Assembly (NCBI GenBank): GCA_946406115.1 | Contig: OX291545.1 | Span: 25,105,153-25,169,152 of the forward strand | Direction of reading: 5' to 3' | From: Apoda limacodes | Lineage: Eukaryota > Arthropoda > Insecta > Lepidoptera > Limacodidae | DNA: 64,000 nucleotides | Shown here: positions 54,298-64,000 of the stretch, piece after piece | How positions within the stretch are numbered: position 1 is the stretch's first letter | Layout of the letters: every line of letters begins with the position of its first letter | Program-made: the position numbers and the translations under genes | The notes under the pieces: model-generated | What the model was told of the DNA's origin: nothing | The model's input: only the letters and a program-made list of their open reading frames with translations | Databases searched by the model: none

Positions 54298-55335
54298 CCA
54301 AGATAAAGGACTGCACCGCTGTTGATACTTCGTAAGCTGTGTACACCAAGTTTCTTGAACGCACTGATTTGTGTCTTAGTTGGGATAGGTCGGACCCAAT
54401 TTCCTCGTCCCCACACGAAAAAAAAAAACTTAAGTAGCCACAAGTAAATTATACTTGTAATCACTAAAATATTAGTAATTCCGAGGACCAGTAAATTACA
54501 CTGACGGTTACCAATGAGTTTTACTTATTGTACTTACTAACAGGAATAAAACTAGTCTTGTTGGAATAACAGTGTTGTTTACTAAAAGCAAGTAAAATAT
54601 ATTGGAATGTAATAACGTTTAATAACGTAATAACGCTTACAATAAGCGTTTACAGCGATAGGACCTGCTAAACATCGGTGATGCGAAGCGGACGTTTGAC
54701 AACTGGTTCGTGTACCTGGTAGGCGGCGGAAGTGCGTCAAATTGGTTCAGGTCATAGTCACCAACTATGAAGCAGCGGTAAACGGGAATTCCCAGCCAGG
54801 TGAGGAGTTATGCCTGAAGAACGCCTTAGTCTACTTCACTTGCGATTCGGTTTGTATATATGCGAATTACAAAGAAACTTCAATAACGCGATGTAGGACG
54901 CTTGACGTCAACCTTGATTCGTAGCGGTACGATATGATGTTTGTGATTAGTAAACTTCACTAATTCTTAGAAAGGTGTTTGTAAACATTAATTGGCCTTC
55001 ACTGTAATGACAAGTAGTGTTTTATCTCCTCACTTTAAAAAAACTTTTTGTAATCTTTAGTAAGCTTAATATTTTGATATTAATTACCCTTCTCATTAAT
55101 TCTAGAAAAGTTTTATAGGATTTGTAAAATTCTGTAATCCGAAGTACAAATTATTATTTTCGGAAAGTACTAAAACTATGTTGTAGTTATTAGTTTATAA
55201 AATTTATAAAATGTACTTAAAATTATTTGCTTTGTAATTGCCAGAAAAAAAATGTTGAAATTAATAAAATTTAGTATTAACGCATTTTAAAACACAGGTT
55301 TTTAATTCGAACAATTATTTTTTCTCTCTGTGCAG
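54298..55335. other. Unannotated, with a weak exon-like stretch at 54662-54717
   Basis: A frame after GCGATAG reads DLLNIGDAKRTFDNWFVYL and meets a possible donor CTG|GTAGGC. Joined to 55336 the phase would fit, but the acceptor is poor. The ORF at 54742-54924 has no recognised domain. The 3' half is AT-rich. Confidence 0.2.
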
Positions 55336-55464
55336 TTGGACAGAGTAGTCTCGAATTTCGACGCAAGTCTCTCGCCTCGGTTTTCCACAACACAACAGGA
55401 GTCGCCACTACCAGTTTATGCCGTCGATAAAGCCAACATAATTTTCGAAATCAACGGTTTTTAG
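55336..55464 (+). CDS. Candidate terminal exon of an unknown gene
   Basis: A classic acceptor (TTTTTTCTCTCTGTGCAG) is followed by a frame open to TAG: LDRVVSNFDASLSPRF, STTQQESPLPVYAVDKANII, FEINGF. The sequence is richer in GC than its surroundings and non-repetitive. An ATTAAA polyadenylation-like signal follows directly after the stop. A second frame (GQSSLEFRRKSLASVFHN...) is also open for about 31 codons, so the phase is not certain. I do not recognise the protein. No upstream exon is established; 54662-54717 is compatible in phase but weak. Confidence 0.3.
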   Translation: MDRVVSNFDASLSPRFSTTQQESPLPVYAVDKANIIFEINGF

Positions 55465-55829
55465 TTATTAAAAAAAAATATAAAATCCACTTCGGCGCAT
55501 GAAACCAACTAACAAAAATTATTCATATGAATCTAGTATTTATTTGACAATTTCTGTTTGTATATTTATAATTACAACATTTGCCTTGCCTTAAAAAGCT
55601 AGGGTATAAAGATATTTAAATTAAATTAAGGGCAGGTTACCCTACTACCTCTGTCACCGCTAAAATTTACCAGGTATAATGCGCAATTACGTAATAGAGT
55701 GATATAACCTCCGTCACCCCAAGCAGATCTGGCAAATCACTACAAACTTTTTAGTGTGTTTCGATTTTTATACATAAAAAATCTAAAAAGTGTCCATAGA
55801 AATTACCCTTTCATTTTTTTTATACTACT
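55465..55829. other. Unannotated AT-rich DNA
   Basis: CTACTACCTCTGTCACCGC (about 55645) and TATAACCTCCGTCACCCC (about 55705) form a loose direct repeat. Nothing else. Confidence 0.3.
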
Positions 55830-56400
55830 AATGTGCCAAACAAGGTCAAGGTCACCGTAGCCTATATGGACGCTTGCAACACCTGGGCAACTCGCGCGTT
55901 GCCGACCCTTCAAAAATCTAATTACTTCTTTCTTGAACAACCCTATACTAGTCCTTGGAGAAAACCTTGGCAGCGAGCTCATTCCACAACCTAAACGTCC
56001 GCGGAAGGAAGTTTCTGTGAAACCACAATGTACGTGACCCTTTAGGTTCTAAAGTGTGAGAATGAATTTCCTGCCGATGGCCAGCGGTGCGATGGTAGAA
56101 AGTAGCCGAGGGCATCATTTCGAACAATATCTCAGAACACATCCCATGTACGAGCGGTTGAACACACACAGGGAGGCAGTCTCTCCTCAGACTTAAGGGC
56201 TTATACGGCAAGTGAGTTTGGGATTGTCGACGATTCTCACAGCCTGTCGTTGAACCGAGTCAAAAGGGCCAAGCTGGTACTCGGGTATACATACCCGCCC
56301 AGAGATAGCAACAGTACTCCATATGGGGCCGAACTTGCGACTTGTAAAGCAGCAACCTTTGGCCTGACGTGAAGTACTACATTAAGTTTCATACAAATAC
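55830..56400 (-). pseudogene. LINE family A, RT C-terminal copy
   Basis: The minus-strand frame (55948-56211) reads YKPLSLRRDCLPVCVQPLVH, GMCSEILFEMMPSATFYHRT, AGHRQEIHSHTLEPK, LWFHRNFLPRTFRLWNELAA and KVFSKD. N-F-x-P-R-T-x-R-L-W-N-E-L is the usual end of this RT family. The frame shifts just after, continuing toward the SMGFFKKEV-type segment. The 3' tail shares CTATATGGACGCTTGCAACA with other copies. The part upstream of YKPLS (56212-56400) is recognisable only as nucleotide similarity to 44880-45035. Confidence 0.8.
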
Positions 56401-57939
56401 CTTTCAAATCGAGTAAAGTAAAACATATCTGTTTTGATTCATAGAAAAAATATTTGTAAATATAATATAAAATAATTGTGTATTTACAATTTTTTTTCAA
56501 CATAAAACAAGTAAACCTTCAATAACAATAAACCGATTAAGAACCGGCAAATTCAATTTAATAGTTCAAAGTAAGTTGTCTGCCGATAAATGTTTACGTA
56601 AAAAAACAGTGCAATGTTTATGTCCTAGTTGTTAATTATTGTTTTTAATTTAAATACCCGACTTGCATATGGCGGCAGCGTGCGTGGTAAACCGTTGCGC
56701 CTGAGGCGTGTTGCCACCTGCCCTGCTTCACCGATGTTCTCTGAATGCTTACTTGTCCCACTGGACACTGTTTCTTCTCACAAAAAAGTGACGCATTTAT
56801 TTCTAGTCCCTTCATATTAATACGTAATATAATAATAAAAATAATCTTTGTACCCTGCCTGGTGTACAATTTTATTAATTGATAATTATGTTATTGATTT
56901 ATAATTGATTGATAAAATTTTTTATAATTGTAAATGTACAATATTAAAGAAATGCGCCATGATAAATATAGCTATTTTTTTGGTAGCTTTATATGAGTTA
57001 CTACGCGGAATTTGAGTGCGATTTTTCACTTAGTGTGTTTACTGTTTTTGTTAATCAGCGTTTTGGGTGCTTTGTGGTTTCTTTTTGGGACAAATTTAAG
57101 TTTTGAATCGGGAATGGTATATAAGTAGTAGTCCCACAAGATGTTGTACTCATAGTTGACTTTTGACTGCTACGAATGGAAATAAGCAAGGTAGTGCTTA
57201 AAATCGACGTCAGTGATTTTGGCTCAGAGTTTAGATATAATATTATTTTGATAGATATTTTAGTTCTGAAAGGCGAGACGCCGCGCAAGGATGGTTCCTA
57301 ACACATCAATATTGTCCAATAAAAAGAACTAACTGAAGTTCGGTGTAGACACGATATTCCTTATTTTTATAAACCTTACACCTTTATAAAACGCATAATA
57401 ACTGGCGACGAGACATTGATTTACGTATTCAACATACAAAGAAGCCAACATTATGCGGAGAGGATCTTCTAAAACGTCTATTTACGTAATTTACAAACAC
57501 AAACAAAAACAAAAGAGTGTGTTTTAAACTTTCAACGTTTATACTATGACATAAGTTTACATAAAATTTTAACACTTCCCATTTCGTGTACAGTATGTAC
57601 AAGAGAAAAAAATTAAGAAAATATAAGGTCTTATAAAATACAGTAAGTCGGCGAGCCACGGGCTCTCTAGCTACAAGTAACGAACGAAAGACACTCGACC
57701 AAACAAAACGGCTGCAGACTGGTTATAATTGCTGCGGTGTCGAATATCACAGTTAAAGGGAGAAATGACGAGTAAAAAGGGGTCACTACTCAGTGAGTCA
57801 ACTCTCGATCAAAAACCACCCTGAATTTCTCCCACCCTCCAAATCAACAGGTGTATCAATGAATACTCAATTTACGAACTACCAAGTCCCCGAAACAAAA
57901 CGAAAGGAATTTTCATCAAAATTCCAATAAAACACAATT
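56401..57939. other. Unannotated
   Basis: ORFs at 56629-56820, 57055-57288 and 57429-57659 show no domain. CATATGGCGGCAGCGTGCG near 56668 is a small balanced patch. Otherwise AT-rich. Confidence 0.3.
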
Positions 57940-58410
57940 TTCCTTAAACAATAGTTCGTAATTCGCGATAATCTATCCCACTTTGCCGTCAATCCTTCAT
58001 TAAAACAGTCCCTCTGGACAATGATTCGTTTATAACGTTCTCACGACTCATTAAAAGTATTTTTCGTGATTCGACAACCGCGTCTACCGTTTCCCTGAAC
58101 ACAATAAGCGAGTGATTCGGCTGCGAATAACGAGGGCATTTTATCGGTCGCCTCTCACGTCCGACGCCTTCCGAAGCTCAATGAAAGTTTACCTGCTGCC
58201 GTAACGAGCGATTTGTCCCCTTGCCCCAAGCCCCGGGCCCGGGCTCAAATCAAAGCCCATTCACATCTGCATGCCGTCACAATGCCGGCAATTAGGCCGC
58301 GTTCCTACAATCGAACATAATGCGCTCGTTCGGTGACGATGCTGCCGCTGCTGAGGACTGTCCTTACTCCTTGATTACATTCCAACAACACCCTGTAATA
58401 AGGCGAATTT
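57940..58410. other. Largest balanced-composition block, possible conserved non-coding DNA
   Basis: About 470 bp with a base balance quite unlike the flanks, including CCAAGCCCCGGGCCCGGGC and CGATGCTGCCGCTGCTGAGG, yet with stops in every frame and no inverted ends. It could be regulatory DNA or a CpG-rich element near a gene. Confidence 0.35.
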
Positions 58411-58965
58411 ATACTGACTGGTCTATATTGGAGTTGAGTAGAGAAATGAAGAATCGTAAACTAATTCAGAACATACGTTAGTTACATTCTGGACCTAAAA
58501 AGGTAATGATTCAAATAAATCATTCAAAATAGCAGAATTTCATTGGAGATTTGCCCGCGTCTTAATGTCTTTAGGTTTTGGATTGTAGGACGATTCTTTT
58601 TTCTTTTTCTTACCTTTACTTTGGGACCAAAAAAACCCTCTTCTGTACCCTGGCCTAGGGTATGAAACAATAAACCGCCTCCAAAACCCAAGACGTAGAC
58701 CTAGATATATATTTATGTTCATTTATATGACTACTAAACGCCATATACTGTTTTATTCAGCTATTTATCTAAATTTCATAATGGTCAAAGAGAATACAAT
58801 AGAATACTACGTAAAAAATGGTATTAATGACTCAAGAATTCCTATAATAAACAATTTGTAAATCAGTTATACGAAAAATATGTCAGTTTTCTAAAATTCT
58901 TGTTTACTTTTCTTAAATTTGTACAAAAATCATTAGTTAACAGTTGTTTTTATAATAAACTAGAC
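58411..58965. other. Unannotated AT-rich DNA
   Basis: Nothing recognised. Confidence 0.35.
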
Positions 58966-59190
58966 TTTGCCAGCGGCTCCGCCCGCAGCATGGAACTTCT
59001 TTAAACTGTGTGATAGTTATTCTCGCGAGAGTTTTTTCGAGATAAAAAGTAGCCTATATGCTATTCCAGGACCTAACCTATATGTATGCCAATTTCATCC
59101 CGATTAGTCCAGTGGTTAAAGCGTGATTGAGTAAAAAACATCCATCCAGCCAGACATACAAACTTTCACGTTTATAATATTAGTAGGATT
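58966..59190 (+). repeat. RTE/SINE-like 3' repeat, plus strand
   Basis: ACTAGACTTTGCCAGCGGCT, CCGCCCGCAGCATGGAAC, AAGTAGCCTATATGCTATTC, TAAAGCGTGATTGAGTAAAA, CATCCATCCAGCCAGACATA and the terminal TATAATATTAGTAGGAT. It matches the minus copy at 1885-2215, whose unusual TTTGCCAGCGGCTCCGCC head it shares. Confidence 0.7.
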
Positions 59191-60832
59191 TGCAACCCAC
59201 TTTAAAAAATTCTACTTTTTCTTTAACATGTTTCTATATCGTAAGGGAATTCCGACCGCAAAATCGTAAAATTCTTAAACGACATTCAGTACTGCGTTCT
59301 TTGGCACTCTTGGCAGTGTGTCAATCTAAATTGGTGTCGTGGGGTCAAACATGTTCAGCCGTCATCGCTCCTTTTTGAGCCAATGGCAGTCAGGGGCCTT
59401 GGTTAACCTTTAGACCATAAATCTGCCATATTACAACTTTTAATCCTTTGTCAAAGTAATGACTTGTATTGTACAAGTTCCATAAAACCAAGTTTAACTG
59501 AATTACTTTAGAATGATTAAATTTGTTTTTTTGTAAGTATTATAAAAACAGTGCCGCTGTCTTGACATTGTAACAAACAAATTAAAGATATTACAAGTGT
59601 AAATTATAAAATAAATTTTCGGATGTTTTTAATATTAGTGAGACTATTGATTTGTAGTGTACGCACACTGGTTGTGCTGGAAACGAAGAGCATCAAGCGT
59701 ACAAACCACCTTTGTGATAGTTAATTAGTAACTGTACTAGACTACACTATAGTATATCTTTTTGATTTGCTACATTTTAATTTTGGTCCAGCTTGGTTTC
59801 TCTAAGGCATTTTTAATAAGATTCTAGTTACAATTAAATGTAAGTTTTTGTAAGATTAACTAATACATTATGATTATTATAACTAATAAGTCATAAACTT
59901 ATTTTTGTATAGATTCTTAATACGATGTTGAAAGTTAGTTTAAAAAATCTGTCTTACATTTGACAACCATCTTTTCATATCGCTACTTTCATTGTGATTT
60001 GGTCACGAATTGATTTTCTAAGGTTATCTCATTTCTCCAAGATTATTTTCAATACTTTCAATCAGGGGAAAGCATTTGACCTTGAACACTATTAACTCAA
60101 TCTCTCTCACTCATTAACATTCTTTCAATTTGTTTGATATAAAAGCATTGCTTAGTTTACATTTCCACATTTTACTGTTAACTTCTTCATCAGTGTCAGC
60201 CATTTGGCAAGTGTCCATAAGACAGTACTGCGCGGGAGCATGTCACGTTGTTCGACATTTACTATACTCATAATGAAATACCGTTTGTCGTGCGCAGCTT
60301 TTACTACAACTAATATTATTATGGGCTACATTAGGTACGTTTAAAATGAAACATAGCGTTGAAGCGCGTTCCACGAATTTAACTCTATTTCTAGAATTTT
60401 ATGGGTTAAGTGAAATAACTAGTCAGTGCAAAGAAAATACGGAGTTATCGCGGTTAACACCAAATGCATAAGTTTAAATAAATTAACGCTATTGTAAAAG
60501 GTGTGGTAAGCTTAGCATGAATTGTATGTAAAATGAAAAAGATAAATTGAAATAAAAGTAATATGTAAAATTAAAATTGAGAAGAATCAACCTCCGCAAA
60601 AAACTGAAATGCAAAATGGTTCGCAATACGTACTTTTTTTGTATTATTCAGTAATATTTTCTATTAATGTTTTCTATAAAATTACCTATTATGAGTCATT
60701 CTATTATCTTTTATGTAATGTAATGTAATAAATACATGATAAATGTAGTTTAGGTACTTCATATTGTTTTTTACTAGTTGTAAATGAAGTTTTGCAGATA
60801 TGATACCAATTATCTCATACAAGTATTAGTTT
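59191..60832. other. Unannotated; weak promoter-like motif at 60138
   Basis: GATATAAAAGC at about 60136-60146 and TCAGT at 60190 are TATA- and initiator-like, but 52 bp apart, which is too far for a standard pair. The rest is AT-rich with no ORF of note. Confidence 0.25.
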
Positions 60833-61050
60833 GGGGCGCTTCCCGGGGAACTTCCCTCCTGGCGCTGACTTACCTTCGGGTTTGTGGCTCACGCTGATCA
60901 AAGGAACGACCCCAAGATCGACAACCCAAGCCGAGGCTCCCCCCGCAGGGACCCCATGAGCGTTGGGCGCTATATGGGCTGAGACTCCTTCAGAGTCTCG
61001 CCCCAAAATCCCGGTGGACCAGTAATGGCCAACTGCATAGTCCGTTCAAA
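60833..61050 (+). repeat. GC-rich poly(A)-tailed retroposon 3' end
   Basis: GGGGAACTTCCCTCCTGGCG, CTGACTTACCTTCGGGTT, AACCCAAGCCGAGGCTCC, GAGCGTTGGGCGCTATATGG, GAGTCTCGCCCCAAAATCCC and an A tail, parallel to 15346-15590. It is 5'-truncated. The 63-codon minus ORF is a shadow. Confidence 0.7.
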
Positions 61051-61529
61051 AAAAAAATCTTTCCAAGCATAATACAATATATTATTACAACGTACATCAT
61101 TCACAAATTTAAAGGTGAAACTACATTTTTGTAATGTCCCAATTATAAATTGACATCAGTGTCGAAAAGGGGGCCATTGGAACATTAATGAATATGTATG
61201 GAGGTACCTACATTGTTTTTTGTCATGTATTGGTAAAAAATTATCCTTATAAGCGTTGTATTTTTTTGCCGTGGAACTGCATGTAATTACCTACTTAAGT
61301 CACTTGAACACTCCTGCTAACGTATTTAGATTTTTTGTCATAAATTAAAAAGAAGCGGTTGTGTTAAAATGATCCTCATAATTTAACATCAACTATATAT
61401 AAATAGCAACATTGCGATGCATGAAAACTAACCAAATCAGTTTTGAATTTAGATTTATCAGTGGTGCGAGATACGGTGTATGTTTATATTATATTCTGTT
61501 TAGGTGTAGGAATTTTTTTTTTTTTTTAT
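61051..61529. other. Unannotated AT-rich DNA
   Basis: Nothing recognised. Confidence 0.35.
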
Positions 61530-61705
61530 ACCACTAAGGTGGCAAACAAGCTTACGGCCCGCCTGATGGTAAGCGGTCACCGTAGCCTATGGACGCTTGC
61601 AACACCAGGGGTATCACTTGCGCGTTGCCGACCCTACAGAAATCTAATAACTTCTTTCTTGAAGAACTCCATACTGTAGTCCTTGCAGAATACCTTGTCA
61701 TTTAT
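61530..61705 (-). pseudogene. LINE family A, 3' tail only
   Basis: AAGGTGGCAAACAAGCTTAC, GGCCCGCCTGATGGTAAGCG, CTATGGACGCTTGCAACACC and AATAACTTCTTTCTTGAAGA match the tail of the other copies. Truncated just inside the FSKDYSM-encoding segment. Confidence 0.75.
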
Positions 61706-62207
61706 TCTGTCATCATTCTCTTCTAAATTTTTTCCTTCTAAAATGTAATGTATTTTAGGCACCAACACACCTTATTTAAGCTACAGTGTAACAACACATT
61801 GTCTTAAAATGTGTGCCTTGACTTGAATTGAAATCTTACATTATAAATCGTGAATACCAGCAAGTTTTTTTTAAATATTTCATACAGATATGAAGAAAAA
61901 AATGTTTGTAAAACATTGTCATACACCATGGAAGGTTTCGATTATGAAGTCTTATGGTGAATTGATAAGTGTAAATTGTTTTGGTGAACCAAAGTACTTT
62001 TAGGATCGTATTTACCAATTTAGATGTTCATGATTTTAAAAATATGTGCCTCGAGATACATTATAGATCGGTAATTTACTTTTAAAACCTTATGCTAGGT
62101 AAGTAAGTAAATGTTTTCAAAATAAAGGCGGGCATCATAAAACTATCGCTTTTGCATTAAGTCTCATGGTAAACTTACAATAGCAGGTGTATGAATATTT
62201 TTTTTTA

Positions 62208-62275
62208 TACTGCTAAGGTGGCAAACAAGCTTACGGTCCGCCTTATTGTAACCGTGACCGCGGTCACCGTAGCCT
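62208..62275 (-). pseudogene. LINE family A, short 3' stub
   Basis: CTAAGGTGGCAAACAAGCTT, ACGGTCCGCC and GTCACCGTAGCC only; then a MITE half follows directly. Confidence 0.6.
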
Positions 62276-62280
62276 TTGCC

Positions 62281-62330
62281 GTAGTCTCGAGCTATTCGAA
62301 CTCTGGAACTCGAGACTGTTCCCAATAAAC
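62281..62330. mobile_element. TTATTGGG-family MITE, deleted copy
   Basis: TAGTCTCGAGCTATTCGAAC then CTCTGGAACTCGAGACTG and TTCCCAATAA: the outer parts are joined with the core lost. Confidence 0.6.
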
Positions 62331-64000
62331 TCTCTAGGGTATCACTATGGCGATACATAATTAGATCTCAAAAATGTTAGCAAGTGTATCTTTCTCAATA
62401 TACATAAAAAGAATTGAAACCATTTTAAGTGTATAGTAAAATATCATACTCATCTATAAGTACAAATAGGTAACCTGAGTTAATAATGTAAAGAGCTCAT
62501 TAATGTCTAGAAATTTATGTCAGTCTTTAACCTATTAACAAAACTACTAAATGTTAACAAAGAGCAAAATTAACAGGCGACAATCAGGCAAATGTTGTGT
62601 GGGCACAATCTCTAGTATACAGGGCTTCTGGCACGTCATTAAGGAGCATTCAGGCTGGCCGACAATATTCTTCATTTGCGTACCGGGCGTCATTTGGCGT
62701 ATTGTGCTGGAGGTCATGGACGCAGCTGCACCACTGCACCGTATGGTTTGACTTTGTCTTAATTGTGCCCTTGTTTCTTAACTTAATGCTTATTTTGTAT
62801 ATTACATACTTGGCACAGTTGTCTTAAAATAGATACAAATTGTTTGATGTTTTTTATACAACATTATGCAAAATCACTAAAAACAACAATACATCCAAGA
62901 AACAAAAGATAAGATTATTTCTTCAATTGAAAAAGTGTATTTTTATGAATTTTCTGATATGATTCTTTTCGACATTAATAACTCGTATAAAGTATTTTAA
63001 TAGAATTCTTGCAACTAGCGAGATCAAGAGTATAAGTCGAAATTGTAAGAAAGCATAGATGCGTAAGAAGTGTGCCAGTAAGTGGAAGTATAGTCTGCCT
63101 ACCTACCGTTAGAGAAGCAGGCGATATGTTAGGTATGTATTTATGTATCTGTATAAATATTATACCCATTATGACAACAGTGATTGACGCCTATATATAT
63201 TACTATACTTATACATCTACTTACATTTTAATGGATGTAGAGATGTTATTACAATCTATCAAGTCTGTAATGGATTGGCCTAGGTGTATCTATTTGTTTC
63301 TGTAATAACAACCTCCATACCTTTCGAATACAAACTATGACTCACCGATTACCCCATTATATCCATTGGTGAAGTATTTGTGATTAATAAGGCCCATTAA
63401 GTTCTAAACAAAGATTAATTTCAAAGAGAGATCATGTCGTGTTGTATCTTAGCGATATCCCTGTACCAATGAACGCTACGCAATAATTTTGTCGTCCATT
63501 ATTTTCAGGTATTGTTTATGTATTTGCTTAAAAACATTGTATACGCAGCAAAATAATATAATTGTATTATATATTGTATTATCAGTTGGTTACAAGTTTT
63601 TGAGTTGCTAAATGTAAATCCAAGAAATTTCATGTTTCTCAACAAATTAAGTAAATGAATCCAATTCCTTCCAGCTATTTCCATAGTATATGTTTTACCT
63701 GTTGACGTTATTTTTTTATACATATTATTATGTATTTTTAAAACGATGAAAAAAAAAAACTAAATTTGTTTATCTTTGGTGGTAATTTGTACACACATTA
63801 ACATTTGTACAGGGTATTTATGGATAAACTCGATAACGAAACTGCAAGCTACTGTTTGGGTGTCAAGAAACTTAAAATCAATTAATTTTGGATGAGTAAA
63901 AAAAAATTCATCATTATTGTGACTGAGAAAGGAACACTCAGTATTTTTTTTAATTAAAAGGGCAACCGAATTCATTGCATACATTTGCAAGTATAAAATA
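62331..64000. other. Unannotated AT-rich DNA to the window end
   Basis: Overlapping ORFs at 62551-62827 lie in a more balanced patch without any recognised domain. No other feature. Confidence 0.3.

Noticed and set aside
54228..54464. Repeat protein with YVAKVATS units
   Set aside because: It is simply the 24-bp tandem array read in frame, followed by non-coding sequence.
60130..60200. TATA plus initiator promoter
   Set aside because: The spacing is about 52 bp instead of about 30, and no coding sequence follows.
1..64000. CRISPR arrays, bacterial operons or rRNA genes
   Set aside because: No regularly spaced short repeats with unique spacers, no dense coding, and no rRNA-like conserved words were seen.

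Overview
This window looks like lepidopteran (moth or butterfly) nuclear DNA. It is AT-rich, carries no long host open reading frame, and is packed with repeats of types I know from that order: tRNA-derived SINEs, 3'-anchored LINE fragments, a BEL/Pao retrotransposon, hAT, pogo-like and unclassified DNA transposons, and several inverted-repeat MITE families. No complete host gene is visible. Organism and family assignments rest on motif recognition and memory, not on a search.

Layout. 1-5.1 kb: a pogo-like element with TA target duplications (13-536), dispersed repeats and a LINE tail. 5-8 kb: mostly unique DNA with a decayed tandem repeat. 8.16-10.22 kb: an element of about 2.06 kb flanked by CAAT. 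10-28 kb: AT-rich intergenic or intronic DNA with scattered MITEs, one ORF lying between diverged inverted repeats (12.77-13.32 kb), a candidate 63-bp exon (15908-15970), a SINE and LINE tails. 28.39-31.49 kb: a large palindrome of two arms of about 1.44 kb around a spacer of about 0.23 kb. 31.5-38 kb: a decayed BEL/Pao LTR retrotransposon on the minus strand. 38-47 kb: a SINE-type tRNA relic, a 1,060-bp hAT element with a perfect 8-bp target duplication, GC-rich poly(A)-tailed retroposons, a second composite palindrome (41.8-42.3 kb), a second pogo-like element, several LINE fragments and a 161-bp hAT MITE. 47-64 kb: more LINE pieces, a head-to-head SINE pair, a candidate two-exon pseudogene (52.3-52.85 kb), a candidate terminal exon (55336-55464), and stretches of more balanced composition that could be regulatory.

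Reading. The window is best seen as a long intron or intergenic region in which transposons landed beside and inside each other. The coding-like pieces outside transposons are short and do not join into one gene by eye. The most unusual structure is the palindrome at 28392-31490. Its outer arms look identical where compared, while the inner arms differ at several sites. If transcribed, it could fold into a very long hairpin RNA. Its element class is unknown to me. A second inverted structure (41791-42327) has a direct repeat and an inverted copy inside inverted-repeat ends.
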